Part shown: one piece after another, positions 1 to 10,823 of the stretch
How the letters are laid out: every line of letters starts with the position of its first letter
Numbering within the stretch: position 1 is the stretch's first letter
Assembly: GCA_004214055.1 (NCBI GenBank)
Contig: SGYT01000004.1
Span: forward strand, 1 to 41,697
From: Candidatus Actinomarinales bacterium
GTDB lineage: Bacteria; Actinomycetota; Acidimicrobiia; Actinomarinales; Actinomarinaceae
Length of the DNA stretch: 41,697 nucleotides
Reading direction: 5' to 3'
The notes under the pieces: model-generated
The model's input: the letters and a program-made list of their open reading frames with translations, nothing else
Told to the model about the DNA's origin: nothing
The model's database searches: none
Position numbers and translations under genes: made by a program

Positions 1-9
1 GAAGAGCGC

Positions 10-258
10 TTGGCTAAGAAGGCTGATAGAAATATTGGTCAATATTCAGGTGAAAAAGTTTCAAGACTAAAAAGAATTAGCAACTATATATTAGAAGTTA
101 AAACAGAGCTTAGTAGGGTCAACTGGCCTTCTGCGGATACACTTTCAACTTTTACTATTGTTACAGTTGTTACAATTATTACTATGACATTATTAATCTT
201 TGGAATGGATTTTGGTTTTAAGAATACATTGATTAACCTTTTATCTTTTGGAGAATAA
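10..258 (+). CDS. secE: Preprotein translocase subunit SecE
   Basis: Small subunit of the SecYEG protein-export channel in the cytoplasmic membrane. The 82-residue product has a basic N-terminus, the family's conserved stretch around ELSRVNWPS (residues 35-43) that lies along the membrane face, and one hydrophobic helix (about residues 48-70). This is the usual size of single-helix SecE. It sits 4 nt before nusG, the standard bacterial secE-nusG pair. The chosen start is TTG at 10. The frame stays open to the window edge (codons GAA GAG CGC precede it), so a start further upstream cannot be excluded. Identity is sure; the 5' end is not. Confidence 0.9.
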   Translation: MAKKADRNIGQYSGEKVSRLKRISNYILEVKTELSRVNWPSADTLSTFTIVTVVTIITMTLLIFGMDFGFKNTLINLLSFGE

Positions 259-262
259 ATAA

Positions 263-883
263 ATGTCTGAAGAAGTATTAATAGAAGAACAAGAAGAAAA
301 TGAAAGTGTTGAGGACTTTTCCACCAAACAACATCCGTATGATTTACCAGGTGAGTGGTTTGTTTTAAATGCTCAGTCAGGGCATGAAAAGAAAGTAAGA
401 ACCAACATCTTAACGAGATTAAAGAATCTCCATTTAGAGGATAAAGTTTATGAAGTAGTAATACCAACAGATGAAGTTGTTGAGATACGTAATGGTAAGA
501 AAGTTAACGTAGAGAAGAAAACTTTTCCAGGGTATGTTCTTGTAAGGATGGATTTAGACGACGAAACATGGTATCAAATAAGAAACACACCTTCAGTAAT
601 TGGATTTGTTGGTTCAGGCAAGATGCCTATATCCCTATCAAAAAGAGAAATTGAAAGAATATTAGGGACCAATGAAGAAGTAGAAGTTAAAAAAGAATCT
701 CCAAAGTTTAAACCAGACTTTGAAACGGGTGAAACTGTAAGAGTTACTACTGGACCATTTGCTGACTTTAATGGAATTATTGAAGAAATTAATTTAGACC
801 AGTCAAAAGTCACAGTTTTGGTTAATATATTTGGACGGGAAACTCCAGTCGAACTTGGATTCACAGATATAGTTAAAAATTAG
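263..883 (+). CDS. nusG: Transcription termination/antitermination protein NusG
   Basis: NusG binds the RNA polymerase clamp, modulates pausing, and couples transcription to ribosomes and Rho. The 206-residue product has an acidic N-terminal extension (about residues 1-30, many Glu), then the NGN domain starting at [15 protein letters not shown], and a C-terminal KOW domain from about residue 150 ([19 protein letters not shown]). The ATG at 263 has GGAG about 9 nt upstream. Acidic N-terminal extensions are common in actinobacterial NusG. It lies between secE and rplK, as in most bacteria, and is presumably co-transcribed with them. Confidence 0.97.
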   Translation: MSEEVLIEEQEENESVEDFSTKQHPYDLPGEWFVLNAQSGHEKKVRTNILTRLKNLHLEDKVYEVVIPTDEVVEIRNGKKVNVEKKTFPGYVLVRMDLDDETWYQIRNTPSVIGFVGSGKMPISLSKREIERILGTNEEVEVKKESPKFKPDFETGETVRVTTGPFADFNGIIEEINLDQSKVTVLVNIFGRETPVELGFTDIVKN

Positions 884-890
884 GATAACA

Positions 891-1451
891 ATGGCTAAAG
901 AAATAAAAGCAAAACTTAAATTACAAATACCCGGTGGGGGAGCAACACCTGCTCCACCAGTTGGCTCAGCACTCGGTCAGTACGGAGTAAATATTATGGA
1001 TTTTGTACAAGCATTCAACAATGACACTTCAAGCAGACAAGGAGAAATTGTCCCAGTAGAAATTACTATTTATGAAGATAATTCATTCTCATACACAACA
1101 AAGACAGCTCCAGCTTCATATTTAATTAAAAAAGCAATAGGTCTTAATTCTGGATCTCCTGAACCCCATAAAGAAAAAGTAGCTAACATTACTACTTCAC
1201 AACTTGAAAGCATTGCAGAGGCAAAGATGGAAGATTTAAATGCAAATGATATATCTGCAGCAGTTAAAATTATTGCTGGAACAGCAAGATCAATGGGTGT
1301 TACTGTAGACGGTGAAGCAATAGATGTTTTAGCTTCAAATGAAGCTGCAGAAAGCAGAGCTTCAGAAGAACCAGAGACAGAAGATTCAGTTCAAGATGAA
1401 GATCATTCGGAAGAGACTGTTGCTGTAGAAAGTAGCACAGAAGAAAATTAA
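891..1451 (+). CDS. rplK: 50S ribosomal protein L11
   Basis: L11 forms the GTPase-associated stalk base on 23S rRNA and is needed for RelA activation. The N-terminal domain with the proline-rich [20 protein letters not shown] motif and the rRNA-binding C-terminal domain ending near VTVDGEAID are both present. At 186 residues it is about 45 longer than the usual 140-145. The excess is an acidic, Ser/Glu-rich tail beginning near residue 143 and probably disordered. It lies 7 nt after nusG and is followed by rplA after a 47-nt gap that shows no clear terminator. Confidence 0.97.
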   Translation: MAKEIKAKLKLQIPGGGATPAPPVGSALGQYGVNIMDFVQAFNNDTSSRQGEIVPVEITIYEDNSFSYTTKTAPASYLIKKAIGLNSGSPEPHKEKVANITTSQLESIAEAKMEDLNANDISAAVKIIAGTARSMGVTVDGEAIDVLASNEAAESRASEEPETEDSVQDEDHSEETVAVESSTEEN

Positions 1452-1498
1452 TAGATAGTTTGGGAGATTATTTAATCGTTTGAACCAAAAGGAGTTAT

Positions 1499-2185
1499 AT
1501 GAAAAAATACGGAAAAAGATACAATCAGGCAAAAGAAAATATTTCTGATTCAGAAACATCAAAAGAAGACTCAATTAATATCTGTAAAGAAAATGCAACG
1601 GCTAATTTTGATGAGTCGGTAGACGTTGTTTTTTCTCTAGGTATAGATCCTGAAGATGCTGAGCAAAATATAAGAACAACAGTTTCACTTCCAAACGGAA
1701 CAGGAAAAGAAGTAAAAATTGCAGTTTTTGCTGGTGGAGAGCAGCTATCTGAAGCTGAAAGTGCTGGGGCAGATATTGTTGGAGGAAAAGAGCTTGCAAC
1801 AAAAGTTACTTCGGAAGAAAAATTAGATGCAGATGTTGTCATTTCTACGCCTGAAATGATGGCTGAGGTTGGTCAGTTAGGTAAAATTCTTGGTCCTCAA
1901 GGGTTAATGCCAAATCCAAAAACAGGAACAGTCACAACGAATGTAGCTAAAGCTGTTGAAGATTTTAAAAAAGGAAAAGTCGAAATAAAAAATGATAAAT
2001 TAGGGAATGTTCATTTAGCTATTGGAAAATCATCATTTGATACAAATAAATTATTAGAAAATTTTAATGAGGTGATAGCAGTAGTAGAAAAAGCAAGGCC
2101 AGCTTCTACTAAGGGTGATTATGTAAAATCAGTTCATATTTCATCAACTATGGGACCTTCTTTATCTGTTGATATAAATTTATAA
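1499..2185 (+). CDS. rplA: 50S ribosomal protein L1
   Basis: L1 forms the mobile L1 stalk at the E site, helps release deacylated tRNA, and in many bacteria represses its own operon. The 228-residue product is normal in length and contains the signature LGPQGLMPNPKTGTVT (about residues 131-146) and the C-terminal STMGPSLSVD. The ATG at 1499 is preceded by AGGAG with 4 nt spacing. The N-terminal 30 residues (YGKRYNQAKENISDSETS) diverge from the usual sequence but keep the expected KYGKRY-like start. It ends the rplKA pair; a promoter and leader RNA for rplJL follow. Confidence 0.97.
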   Translation: MKKYGKRYNQAKENISDSETSKEDSINICKENATANFDESVDVVFSLGIDPEDAEQNIRTTVSLPNGTGKEVKIAVFAGGEQLSEAESAGADIVGGKELATKVTSEEKLDADVVISTPEMMAEVGQLGKILGPQGLMPNPKTGTVTTNVAKAVEDFKKGKVEIKNDKLGNVHLAIGKSSFDTNKLLENFNEVIAVVEKARPASTKGDYVKSVHISSTMGPSLSVDINL

Positions 2186-2191
2186 ATTTCA

Positions 2192-2219
2192 TTGCTCATA
2201 AATTTTTTAAGACTATATT
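2192..2219 (+). promoter_or_regulatory. Candidate rplJL promoter
   Basis: TTGCTC (2192-2197), a 16-nt spacer and TATATT (2214-2219) lie just after the rplA stop and before the L10 leader RNA. Initiation near 2226 would place the whole leader fold inside the transcript. This is visual matching to sigma-70-type boxes only. TATTAT at 2216-2221 is an alternative -10. Confidence 0.4.
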
Positions 2220-2236
2220 ATTTAAGAACAATTAAA

Positions 2237-2296
2237 ACCAAAGACCGATAGTGGCGTGCCTTAATATCTATCGCAGGTATACAGTAGGTCCTTGGT
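2237..2296 (+). promoter_or_regulatory. L10 leader RNA (r-protein autoregulatory element)
   Basis: The segment folds into an outer stem ACCAAAGACC (2237-2246) with GGTCCTTGGT (2287-2296), with one G-U pair, enclosing an inner stem GATAG/CTATC (2247-2251 with 2268-2272). The inner loop contains GTGGCGTGCCTTAAT. The GGC...GCC/UUAAU arrangement and the position immediately before rplJ match the known L10 leader, where the L10-(L7/L12) complex binds a kink-turn RNA and represses rplJL. The 3' arm ends 4 nt before the SD (AAGGA, 2301-2305), so folding could affect ribosome access. No U-run terminator is seen, which suggests translational rather than transcriptional control (inference). Confidence 0.8.
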
Positions 2297-2312
2297 ATGC
2301 AAGGATTTTTTT

Positions 2313-2909
2313 ATGGTAAGAGAAGAAAAAGTAGAAGCAGTAAAAGAATTAGAAGAAATTTTTAAATCTGCAGGTACATTAGTAATGGCTGAATACAGAG
2401 GGCTTACTGTAAGTCAGCAAACACAATTAAGAAAAGATTTAAAGAATGCCGGTGCATCTTTTAGTGTAGTAAAAATGAGCCTTGCAAAGAGAGCTGCTGA
2501 AAATGTTGGTTATAAAGATATACTTGAATACTTTGCTGGACCGACAGGGGTAACTGTTATTGAATCAGATCCTGTTGAAGCTGCGAAAGTCCTAAAAGAA
2601 TTTTCCAAAGAAAATGAAGCTTTTATAGTTAAAGGTGGATTAATGGATAAAGAGCCATTAACAATCGAGCAATTAAATGTTTTAGCTTCTATTGATTCCA
2701 GAGATGTTTTACTAGCAAAAATTGCAGGAGGCTTTAACGCACCAGTGTCTAAATTAGCAGGAACTTTAAAAGCAGTTTTAAATAAATCTGGTTTTGCATT
2801 TAAGGCACTAATTGAAAAGAAAGAATCGACAGGAGAAATAAGTTCTGAAAGTGAAAAGTCTGAAGTTTCTAATGAAGCTGAGGAAGAAATTAAGAAAGAG
2901 GAGGAATAA
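2313..2909 (+). CDS. rplJ: 50S ribosomal protein L10
   Basis: L10 anchors L7/L12 dimers on the 50S stalk. I choose the ATG at 2313 (198 residues, [10 protein letters not shown]) rather than the upstream TTG at 2292 in the ORF track. AAGGA at 2301-2305 is spaced 7 nt from this ATG, and the TTG lies inside the L10-leader stem. The N-terminal rRNA-binding domain includes [18 protein letters not shown]; the C-terminal helix that carries L7/L12 follows. It ends with an acidic tail of about 30 residues (many Glu and Ser) not found in short L10 proteins. The stop overlaps the rplL start (TAATG). Confidence 0.95.
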   Translation: MVREEKVEAVKELEEIFKSAGTLVMAEYRGLTVSQQTQLRKDLKNAGASFSVVKMSLAKRAAENVGYKDILEYFAGPTGVTVIESDPVEAAKVLKEFSKENEAFIVKGGLMDKEPLTIEQLNVLASIDSRDVLLAKIAGGFNAPVSKLAGTLKAVLNKSGFAFKALIEKKESTGEISSESEKSEVSNEAEEEIKKEEE

Positions 2910-3295
2910 TGGCAAAAATGACAACAGAAGAGTTGCTCGCTATTTTCGAAGAAATGTCAGTCTTAGAATTAAAAGAATTCTTAGATGCTTTTGAGGAAAA
3001 ATTTGATGTAACTGCTGCTGCTCCAATGGCTGTAGCTGCTGCACCAGCTGGTGGAGGAGACGGTGGAGGCTCAGAGGAGGAGAAAGATTCATTTGATGTT
3101 GTTCTTGCAGATGCTGGTGGACAAAAAATACAAGTAATCAAAGAGGTAAGAGGCCTAACGAGTTTGGGACTTAAAGAAGCAAAAGAACTTGTAGATGGTG
3201 CACCATCAGACATTCTTACAGGTGTTTCTAAAGAAGATGCTGATAAAGCGAAAGAAGCACTTGAAGGAGCTGGCGCAACTGTAGAACTCAAATAA
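2909..3295 (+). CDS. rplL: 50S ribosomal protein L7/L12
   Basis: Multi-copy stalk protein that recruits and stimulates the translational GTPases EF-Tu, EF-G, IF2 and RF3. It has 128 residues: an N-terminal dimerisation domain (about 1-33), an Ala/Gly hinge ([18 protein letters not shown]), and the C-terminal domain with the conserved [23 protein letters not shown]. Its start overlaps the rplJ stop by one base, indicating translational coupling, with the SD AGAGGAGG inside the end of rplJ. An 85-nt gap with a promoter separates it from rpoB. Confidence 0.98.
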   Translation: MAKMTTEELLAIFEEMSVLELKEFLDAFEEKFDVTAAAPMAVAAAPAGGGDGGGSEEEKDSFDVVLADAGGQKIQVIKEVRGLTSLGLKEAKELVDGAPSDILTGVSKEDADKAKEALEGAGATVELK

Positions 3296-3307
3296 TTCTC
3301 ATATTAT

Positions 3308-3339
3308 TTGTTTGCTTATATAAAAAGTACTAATATACT
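3308..3339 (+). promoter_or_regulatory. Candidate rpoBC promoter
   Basis: Two overlapping registers are possible: TTGTTT (3308)-17-TAATAT (3331), or TTGCTT (3312)-16-TATACT (3334-3339). The second shares TATACT and a downstream TTCGGTA with the rpsL promoter. Initiation near 3346-3348 would give a leader of about 35 nt ending in a strong SD (AGGAGG, 3371-3376). Confidence 0.5.
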
Positions 3340-3380
3340 GTGTTCTTCGGTACCACTTATTAATTTTTTGAGGAGGATAG

Positions 3381-6300
3381 TTGTCCGCTGTTCAGAATTC
3401 TAGGCTTTCGTTTGCAAAAATTCCCAAAGTTCTAGAAATTCCAGATTTATTAATTGTTCAAAAAGATTCATTTCGTTGGTTTATGGAAGAAGGCTTAAAA
3501 GATATCTTAAATGAGATTACTCCAATAGAAGATTTTTCCGGAAGATTCTCTTTAAAGTTTTTAGATCATAAGTTCGAGGAACCTTTAAAAACTTTAGAAG
3601 AATGTAAAATAACTGATGCTACTTACTCTCAACCTCTTTATGTTATAGCGCAGTTTCTAGATAGGGAAACTGGACAATTGAAAGAGCAGACAGTCTTCCT
3701 TGGTGATTTCCCAATAATGTCTGATACTGGAACTTTTATTATCAATGGGACAGAGAGAGTAATTGTTAGTCAACTTGTTAGATCACCAGGAGTTTATTTT
3801 TCTTCTGAAATTGAAAAAACATCTGACAAAGAAATATATATTGGAAAAATGATTCCAGGAAGAGGAGCTTGGTTAGAGTTTGATACTGATAAGAGAGACA
3901 CGGTCGGAGTTAGAGTTGATAGAAAAAGACGTCAACATATTACATCATTTTTAAGAGCACTATATGCAGTCGACCCAGAAAAGTGGGGTAAATATAAAAT
4001 TGAAACAAAAGAAGATGCAATTGATTTGTTTGGAGACTACCCATCAATATTAAACACTATTGAACGTGATTCTGATACCAGTGCAGAAGAAGCTTTAGTT
4101 GATCTTTATAGAAAATTGAGACCTGGTGAGCCAGCAACAGTTGAGTCAGCAAGAAATCTGGTTAAGCAAATGTTTTACACTCCAAAAAGATATGACTTAA
4201 CAAAAGTAGGAAGGTATAAAGTCGAGCAAAAACTTGGAAGAGACTATGGAGAAAAAGATGCTGAGACTTACTCAACAGAAGTAGACGGAATGATAAGAAT
4301 CGAAGATATGATTGATTCAATAAAATATGTAATTGCTTTACATGCTGGAGAGAATACTTTTAGTAATCACTTAAACAGGGAAATACAAGTTCGTTTAGAT
4401 GATATTGATCATTTTGGAAATCGAAGAATTAGGACAGTTGGAGAACTTGTACAGAACCAAGTAAGAGTTGGATTAAGCAGGCTCGAAAGAGTTGTAAGGG
4501 AAAGAATGACAACTCAAGAACCAGAAGCAATAACTCCACAATCTCTGATCAACATAAGGCCAATTCAAGCTTCTTTAAAAGAATTTTTTGGAACAAGTCA
4601 GTTGAGTCAATTTATGGATCAGCCAAACCCAATAGCTGCACTTACACACAGAAGAAGGCTTTCAGCTCTTGGACCAGGAGGTTTATCAAGAGAGAGAGCA
4701 GGTTTTGAAGTAAGGGATGTCCATCCTTCTCACTATGGAAGAATGTGTCCAATTGAAACTCCAGAAGGTCCAAATATTGGCTTAATTGGAACTTTAGCTA
4801 CATATGGAAAAGTTAATAAGTTTGGCTTTATTGAAACTCCATATTGGAAAGTTGAAAGTGGTATTGTTAAAACAAATAAAGCAGTTTATTTGACCGCTGC
4901 TCAAGAGGATGATTTTACAATTGCCCAAGCAAATGCACCATTAAATGAAGACGGTACTTTTAAAAATAAAAAAGTTTTATGTAGGCAAACTGATGGTCAA
5001 ATTTCTTTCATCAACCCAAAAGAAATTGACTACATGGATGTAAGCCCAAAACAAATTTGTTCAGTTACAACTGCTCTTATTCCATTTCTAGAACATGATG
5101 ATGCAAACAGGGCTCTTATGGGTTCTAATATGCAACGACAAGCTGTTCCCTTGGTTAAGACTGAAGCACCTTACGTTGGAACAGGAATGGAAGAAAATGT
5201 TGCTCGTGATTCAGGAGAAGCTTTAATTTCAAAGATAAACGGAGAGGTGGAATCTGTAACTGGTGATGAAATTACTGTTAAGGAACAAGGAACAAATAAA
5301 AAGATTTCACACGAGATAAGAAAATTTAAGAGGTCAAATCAAGCAACATCAGTTAATCAGAAGCCGCTAGTCAGAGTTGGTGTAAAAGTAAAACCTGGAG
5401 ATGTTTTAGCCGACGGACCAAGTACCCAAGGAGGAGAATTAGCTTTAGGCAAGAATCTTTTAGTTGCATATATGCCTTGGGATGGATACAACTATGAAGA
5501 TTCAATTGTAATTTCTGAAAGGCTTGTAAAGGAAGATATTTTAACATCAGTACATATAGCTGAACATGAAATTGAAGCGAGGGATACGAAACTAGGAGAG
5601 GAAGAAATAACCAGAGACATACCTAATGTAGCAGAAGAAGTTCTTATGGATTTAGACGAGATGGGAATAGTTAGAATTGGTGCTGAAGTAACACCAGGAG
5701 ATTATCTTGTTGGAAAAGTAACACCTAAAGGTGAAACAGAGTTAACTCCTGAAGAAAGATTATTGAGAGCTATTTTTGGAGAAAAAGCAAGAGAAGTTAG
5801 AGATACTTCATTAAGGGTTCCTCACGGTGAAAGAGGAAAAGTTATAGATATACAGATTCTAAAAAGAGATGATGGAGCTGACCTACCACCTGGAGTCAAT
5901 CAAAAGGTAAGAGTATATGTAGCGATACAAAGAAAAATACAAGTAGGAGATAAATTATCAGGTAGGCATGGAAACAAAGGGGTTATTTCTAAAATTAATA
6001 CAATTGAAGACATGCCTTTTCTCGAAGATGGGACACCAGTTGATATTTTGCTTTCTCCTTTAGGTGTACCAAGTCGTATGAATTTAGGTCAAATTTTAGA
6101 AACTCATCTTGGATGGGCTTCTGATCAGGGGTGGCAAGAGTTTAATGGTTCTTCAAAAGCTTCAGAAGGAGCTGACCCAGGAACTTTGATTTCAACTCCT
6201 GTTTTTGATGGTGCAGAAGAAGAAGAAATTCATGAAATTTTGAGAAATGTTAATCCAAATAGAGATGGGAATAGATTAGTTGATGAAGATGGGAAAGCTA

Positions 6301-6800
6301 CTTTATTTGACGGAAGAACTGGTGAACCATTTGATTCAAGGATTACAGTTGGATATACATATATATTAAAACTTATACATTTGGTTGATGAAAAGATTCA
6401 TGCAAGATCTACAGGGCCTTACTCAATGATTACACAGCAACCACTTGGAGGTAAAGCTCAATTTGGTGGCCAAAGATTTGGAGAAATGGAAGTTTGGGCC
6501 TTAGAAGCTTATGGAGCTAGTTATGCTTTACAAGAATTATTAACTATTAAGTCAGATGACACAGTAGGTCGTGTGAAAGTATATGAATCCATCGTTAAGG
6601 GTGATAATATTCCTGAACCTGGAATTCCAGAATCTTTTAAAGTTTTGTTAAAAGAAATGCAGAGTCTTTGTTTAAATGTTGAGATTCTTTCAGCAGGAGA
6701 AGAAATTTCTATGAAAGAAATAAGCGATGAATATGTAAAGACTGCCGAGACTTTAGGTATTGACATGACAAGACCAGAAGAAGACGAGGCAGAGGTTTAA
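3381..6800 (+). CDS. rpoB: DNA-directed RNA polymerase subunit beta
   Basis: Beta subunit of RNA polymerase. Its 1139 residues are typical of Actinobacteria, lacking the large proteobacterial insertions. The N-terminus ([15 protein letters not shown]) and [21 protein letters not shown] are characteristic. The rifampicin-binding region lies near residues 404-440 (SQLSQFMDQ, then [14 protein letters not shown]) with the susceptible-type His, Arg and Ser present. Downstream are [20 protein letters not shown], the [13 protein letters not shown] active-site loop and the C-terminal switch segment [18 protein letters not shown]. The start is TTG at 3381 with AGGAGG 4 nt upstream. The tail is acidic. 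rpoC follows after 9 nt. Confidence 0.98.
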   Translation: MSAVQNSRLSFAKIPKVLEIPDLLIVQKDSFRWFMEEGLKDILNEITPIEDFSGRFSLKFLDHKFEEPLKTLEECKITDATYSQPLYVIAQFLDRETGQLKEQTVFLGDFPIMSDTGTFIINGTERVIVSQLVRSPGVYFSSEIEKTSDKEIYIGKMIPGRGAWLEFDTDKRDTVGVRVDRKRRQHITSFLRALYAVDPEKWGKYKIETKEDAIDLFGDYPSILNTIERDSDTSAEEALVDLYRKLRPGEPATVESARNLVKQMFYTPKRYDLTKVGRYKVEQKLGRDYGEKDAETYSTEVDGMIRIEDMIDSIKYVIALHAGENTFSNHLNREIQVRLDDIDHFGNRRIRTVGELVQNQVRVGLSRLERVVRERMTTQEPEAITPQSLINIRPIQASLKEFFGTSQLSQFMDQPNPIAALTHRRRLSALGPGGLSRERAGFEVRDVHPSHYGRMCPIETPEGPNIGLIGTLATYGKVNKFGFIETPYWKVESGIVKTNKAVYLTAAQEDDFTIAQANAPLNEDGTFKNKKVLCRQTDGQISFINPKEIDYMDVSPKQICSVTTALIPFLEHDDANRALMGSNMQRQAVPLVKTEAPYVGTGMEENVARDSGEALISKINGEVESVTGDEITVKEQGTNKKISHEIRKFKRSNQATSVNQKPLVRVGVKVKPGDVLADGPSTQGGELALGKNLLVAYMPWDGYNYEDSIVISERLVKEDILTSVHIAEHEIEARDTKLGEEEITRDIPNVAEEVLMDLDEMGIVRIGAEVTPGDYLVGKVTPKGETELTPEERLLRAIFGEKAREVRDTSLRVPHGERGKVIDIQILKRDDGADLPPGVNQKVRVYVAIQRKIQVGDKLSGRHGNKGVISKINTIEDMPFLEDGTPVDILLSPLGVPSRMNLGQILETHLGWASDQGWQEFNGSSKASEGADPGTLISTPVFDGAEEEEIHEILRNVNPNRDGNRLVDEDGKATLFDGRTGEPFDSRITVGYTYILKLIHLVDEKIHARSTGPYSMITQQPLGGKAQFGGQRFGEMEVWALEAYGASYALQELLTIKSDDTVGRVKVYESIVKGDNIPEPGIPESFKVLLKEMQSLCLNVEILSAGEEISMKEISDEYVKTAETLGIDMTRPEEDEAEV

Positions 6801-6809
6801 GGAAAACTA

Positions 6810-9800
6810 ATGGAAAAAGTATTTGATGAACTAAGTATAAGTTTGGCAACGACAGAACAAATGAGAAGTTGGTCTTTCGGGGAAGTAAAAAAGCCTGAAA
6901 CAATTAACTATAGAACACTCAAACCTGAGAAAGAAGGCCTTTTTGATGAAAGAATATTTGGACCAACAAAAGATTGGGAATGTTCATGTGGAAGGTATAA
7001 GAGGATTCGTTATAGAGGAATTATATGTGAAAGATGTGGGGTAGAGGTTACTAGGAGAGAAGTAAGAAGAGAAAGAATGGGTCATATTGAATTAGCTGCT
7101 CCGGTTACACATATTTGGTATTTTAAAGGAGTTCCTAGTCGTCTTGGTTACTTCTTAGATATGTCTCCTAAAGAATTAGAGAAAGTAATTTATTTTGCTG
7201 CTTATCTTGTTGTTTCCATTGATGATAAAAAAAGAAAAAAAGATTTAAAAGAATTAGAAGAAGCGGTAGTTGCAGAGGTAGAGATTGTTGAAGAAGATCA
7301 AGAAGATTGGGAGAAAAAAAGAAATAAACAAAAAAAATTAGAGCTTAAAGCAATGGAAGATGGGAAAGTTCCTGAAGCTGAAATTCAATTAAGAAGCAAA
7401 GAGATAGATAAAGAAATGAGGCAAAAAAGAGCAAAGTCAGATGCTGAAATAAAAATTATTGAAGAAGCATTTCAAACTTTAAAAACTTTAAAGCCGAAAA
7501 CTTTGATAGAAAATGATACTTTATGGCGAGAGATGATTGATAAATATGATGAATATTTTACTGGAGGAATGGGAGCTGAAGCAGTAAGAGAGCTTGTTGG
7601 GTTAGTCGATCTAAAAAAAGAAATGGAAAAATTAAATTCAGATTTAGATTCTAAATCTGCTCAAAGGCGTCAAAGAGCAATACAAAGAATGAAGGTTATA
7701 AAACCTTTTGCAGACGGAAAGAATCCTCCTGAAGCAATGATTTTGGAAGTTATTCCGGTCATACCACCAGAACTAAGACCCATGGTTCAGCTAGACGGTG
7801 GTAGGTTTGCCACTTCTGATTTAAATGATTTATATAGAAGATTAATAAATAGAAATAACAGACTAAAAAAATTATTAGAACTTGGAGCTCCTGAAATAAT
7901 AATTAGTAATGAAAAAAGAATGCTTCAAGAATCTGTTGATGCATTATTTGACAACGGGAGAAGAGGGAGAGCTGTTGCTGGCGCAGGAGGGAGAGGATTA
8001 AAATCACTTTCCGACATGCTTAAAGGTAAACAAGGTAGGTTTAGACAGAATTTACTTGGAAAAAGAGTTGATTATTCAGCACGGTCAGTGATTGTAGTAG
8101 GTCCCCACTTAGAATTACAACAATGTGGTCTTCCAAAAATGATGGCTTTAGAGTTATTTAAACCTTTTGTAATGAAGAGACTTGTTGAACTTGGTTTAGC
8201 TCAAAACATTAAATCTGCTAAAAGAATGGTTGAGAGATCAAGAGCACAAGTATGGGATGTTTTAGCTGAAGTTATCGAAGAACATCCAGTACTATTAAAT
8301 CGAGCACCAACTTTACACAGATTAGGAATCCAAGCATTCGAACCAATTCTTGTGGAAGGAAAAGCGGTACAAGTACATCCTCTAGTTTGTGAAGCATTTA
8401 ATGCCGACTTCGATGGAGACCAAATGGCTGTTCATGTTCCTTTATCTTCAGAAGCACAAGCTGAAGCAAAAATCTTAATGTTAGCAACTAACAATGTTCT
8501 TTCGCCTGCAAGTGGAAACCCAATTGTTTCACCTAGCCAAGATATGGTAATAGGTCTTTATTACATATCTGAGTGTCATGATGATTTAGAATCAGCTGAA
8601 AAGTCTTACGTTGATATGAATGAAGCTCAATTGGCTTATGAAGCAGGGCATATTAAATTGCAGACGCCAATAAAAGTAAGGGTTCATAATCTTGCAGGAG
8701 ATTCAGAATTACACTCTCAATTAAAGAATAGATTTTCAGAACTAATTGGTGATAAACCTGTTAATGGTAATCAATTAATAAACACAACTTTAGGAAGAAT
8801 GATATTAAATACTATACTTCCTGAGGATTTTCCATATATACATTCAACTGTCAGAAAACCAGAGATGAGAAAAATTATTTCAGAAGTTATTGAGAGATAC
8901 AATAAAGCTGAATTGAGATCTTTCTTAGACTCAATGAAAGAAATAGGTTTTAAATTTGGTGCAAAAGCAGGCTTAACGGTAGCTATGAATGATGTAAAAA
9001 CTCCTCCATTGAAAAATGAAATATTAGAAAAATATGAAAAAAAGGCTGAAGAAGTTGAAAAGCAATTTAAGGATGACATTATTACAGAAACCGAAAGAAA
9101 ACAAAAAATTATTGAAATTTGGAATGAGGCAACAGATCAAGTTCAGTATGCAATGAGTGAGGAGCTTGAGTCAGAAAAATTTAATCCAGTAGATATGATG
9201 GTGAAATCAGGCGCGCGTGGAAATATGATGCAAGTTAGACAGTTAGCTGGGATGAGAGGATTAGTTGCGAACCCAAAGGGTGATATTATTGAAAGACCTA
9301 TTAAGAGCAACTTCAGAGAAGGAATGTCAGTATTAGAATATTTCATTTCAACTCACGGAGCTAGAAAAGGGCTCGCTGACACAGCCTTAAGAACTGCAGA
9401 TTCAGGATATCTAACTAGAAGACTTGTAGATGTTGCAGCAGGAATTGTTATCAAGAATAAAGGAGATGAAAATATTGACTGGAGGGGAACAAGTAAAAAA
9501 GTTAGGGAAAAAGACGGAGAAGTAAGTAAATACTTGCACTCAAGTATTTTTGGTAGAGTTTTAAGTGAAGATATAAAAGTCAATAAAAAAGTAGTACAGT
9601 TTGGGGACAAGCAAAAATTAAATAAAGGTACTTATATTGATGCAGAGGCTTTAGATGCAATTGCTAAATCAGGTGTAGACAATATAAAGATACTTTCTCC
9701 ATTTAACTCACTTGATCCAGAATCAATGGAAGCATTATGTTATGGATTTAGTTTAGCTACTGCAAGACCTGTTGAAGAGGGAGAAGCAGTAGGGATAATA

Positions 9801-10733
9801 TCTGCACAATCTATTGGAGAACCTGGAACACAATTAACAATGAGAACATTTCATACTGGCGGTGTTGTTGGTTTAGATATTACGTCAGGATTACCAAGAA
9901 TTGTAGAATTATTTGAAGCAAGAACACCTAAAGGAAAAGCAGTCCTATCTGATATAGAAGGTAAAGTGAAGTCTATTGAGATTAATGAAGAAGGAAATAG
10001 AATTGTAACAATCACAAGTGATAATGGAGAAAAAGAAATCCCTGTTTTAAGAAGGCAGACATTATTAATTGATCAAGGAGACAAAGTTGAAGCCGGTCAA
10101 GCTTTGACTAATGGACCTAAAGACCCGAAAGAAGTTTTACAGATAAATGGTGTTAGAACATGCCAAGAATATCTTGTAGATGAAGTGCAAAAAACTTATC
10201 GTGATCAAGGAGTTGAAGTTCATGATAAGCATGTTGAAATGATAGTTCGACAAATGTTAAGAAGAGTGAGAATTGTTAAAACTAATGATTCCGATTTCTT
10301 ACCTAATGAATTAGTTGATTCAACTTTGCATAGAGTTGCTAGTAATGAACTAGTAAAGAAAGGAAAAGCACCTGCTGAGGGTAGACCAGAACTTATGGGT
10401 ATCACCAAAGCTAGTCTTGCAACAGATTCATGGTTATCAGCAGCTTCTTTTCAAGAGACAACAAGAGTACTAACGGAGGCAGCTATGAAAAAGAGCACAG
10501 ACGCTCTTACAGGCCTTAAGGAGAATGTAATTATTGGTACATTAATACCTGCTGGAACAGGTTCGGATGCTTATCAAAAATTGAATCCTTCTTTACCTGG
10601 TGCTCCTGAAGTTTCTGAATTAGGATTTATGGAGGTTTCTTCAGAAAATCAAGATTCTGAAGATGATTCTCTTCCAAATCCTGCACAATGGCTAGCTATG
10701 TTAGGCGATGAAGGAGATGAAGAAACAGAGTAA
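6810..10733 (+). CDS. rpoC: DNA-directed RNA polymerase subunit beta'
   Basis: Catalytic largest subunit of RNA polymerase, 1307 residues. Zinc finger 1 is intact (C58, C60, C73, C76 in CSCG...CERC). It is followed by a charged coiled-coil insertion (about residues 130-235) as in Actinobacteria. The Mg-binding [10 protein letters not shown] is at about residues 531-540, and the bridge/trigger-helix region includes [18 protein letters not shown]. The second zinc site is degraded: the family's C-x6-C-x2-C reads S967, E974, C977 ([14 protein letters not shown]), and the first ligand position near residue 890 (KGDEN) has no Cys. The C-terminus is strongly acidic. It is co-transcribed with rpoB. 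Confidence 0.98.
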   Translation: MEKVFDELSISLATTEQMRSWSFGEVKKPETINYRTLKPEKEGLFDERIFGPTKDWECSCGRYKRIRYRGIICERCGVEVTRREVRRERMGHIELAAPVTHIWYFKGVPSRLGYFLDMSPKELEKVIYFAAYLVVSIDDKKRKKDLKELEEAVVAEVEIVEEDQEDWEKKRNKQKKLELKAMEDGKVPEAEIQLRSKEIDKEMRQKRAKSDAEIKIIEEAFQTLKTLKPKTLIENDTLWREMIDKYDEYFTGGMGAEAVRELVGLVDLKKEMEKLNSDLDSKSAQRRQRAIQRMKVIKPFADGKNPPEAMILEVIPVIPPELRPMVQLDGGRFATSDLNDLYRRLINRNNRLKKLLELGAPEIIISNEKRMLQESVDALFDNGRRGRAVAGAGGRGLKSLSDMLKGKQGRFRQNLLGKRVDYSARSVIVVGPHLELQQCGLPKMMALELFKPFVMKRLVELGLAQNIKSAKRMVERSRAQVWDVLAEVIEEHPVLLNRAPTLHRLGIQAFEPILVEGKAVQVHPLVCEAFNADFDGDQMAVHVPLSSEAQAEAKILMLATNNVLSPASGNPIVSPSQDMVIGLYYISECHDDLESAEKSYVDMNEAQLAYEAGHIKLQTPIKVRVHNLAGDSELHSQLKNRFSELIGDKPVNGNQLINTTLGRMILNTILPEDFPYIHSTVRKPEMRKIISEVIERYNKAELRSFLDSMKEIGFKFGAKAGLTVAMNDVKTPPLKNEILEKYEKKAEEVEKQFKDDIITETERKQKIIEIWNEATDQVQYAMSEELESEKFNPVDMMVKSGARGNMMQVRQLAGMRGLVANPKGDIIERPIKSNFREGMSVLEYFISTHGARKGLADTALRTADSGYLTRRLVDVAAGIVIKNKGDENIDWRGTSKKVREKDGEVSKYLHSSIFGRVLSEDIKVNKKVVQFGDKQKLNKGTYIDAEALDAIAKSGVDNIKILSPFNSLDPESMEALCYGFSLATARPVEEGEAVGIISAQSIGEPGTQLTMRTFHTGGVVGLDITSGLPRIVELFEARTPKGKAVLSDIEGKVKSIEINEEGNRIVTITSDNGEKEIPVLRRQTLLIDQGDKVEAGQALTNGPKDPKEVLQINGVRTCQEYLVDEVQKTYRDQGVEVHDKHVEMIVRQMLRRVRIVKTNDSDFLPNELVDSTLHRVASNELVKKGKAPAEGRPELMGITKASLATDSWLSAASFQETTRVLTEAAMKKSTDALTGLKENVIIGTLIPAGTGSDAYQKLNPSLPGAPEVSELGFMEVSSENQDSEDDSLPNPAQWLAMLGDEGDEETE

Positions 10734-10751
10734 AAACTTGTGAATAATTCA

Positions 10752-10780
10752 TTGTTGTAAGTTTGAATCTGTCATATACT
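10752..10780 (+). promoter_or_regulatory. Candidate str-operon (rpsL) promoter
   Basis: TTGTTG (10752-10757), a 17-nt spacer and TATACT (10775-10780) lie in the 90-nt gap between rpoC and rpsL. CGGTA follows 7 nt after the -10 box, closely resembling the rpoB promoter. The leader would be about 36 nt. No rpoC terminator is visible, so readthrough from rpoBC is also possible. Confidence 0.55.
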
Positions 10781-10823
10781 TCTTTTTCGGTAAGAAAAAT
10801 ACTAATTTTAGATTGGAATAATA

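Noticed and set aside
1452-1498. TTTGG/CCAAA pairing between rplK and rplA as an L1-binding regulatory site
   Set aside because: Only 5 bp with a long loop, and no recognisable L1-target sequence; the known L1 site lies upstream of rplK.
2292-2312. Upstream TTG start for L10
   Set aside because: It lies inside the L10-leader stem and lacks a spaced SD; the ATG at 2313 has AAGGA at the right distance.
10734-10823. Terminator or tRNA between rpoC and rpsL
   Set aside because: No stable hairpin with T-run and no cloverleaf; only promoter-like boxes.
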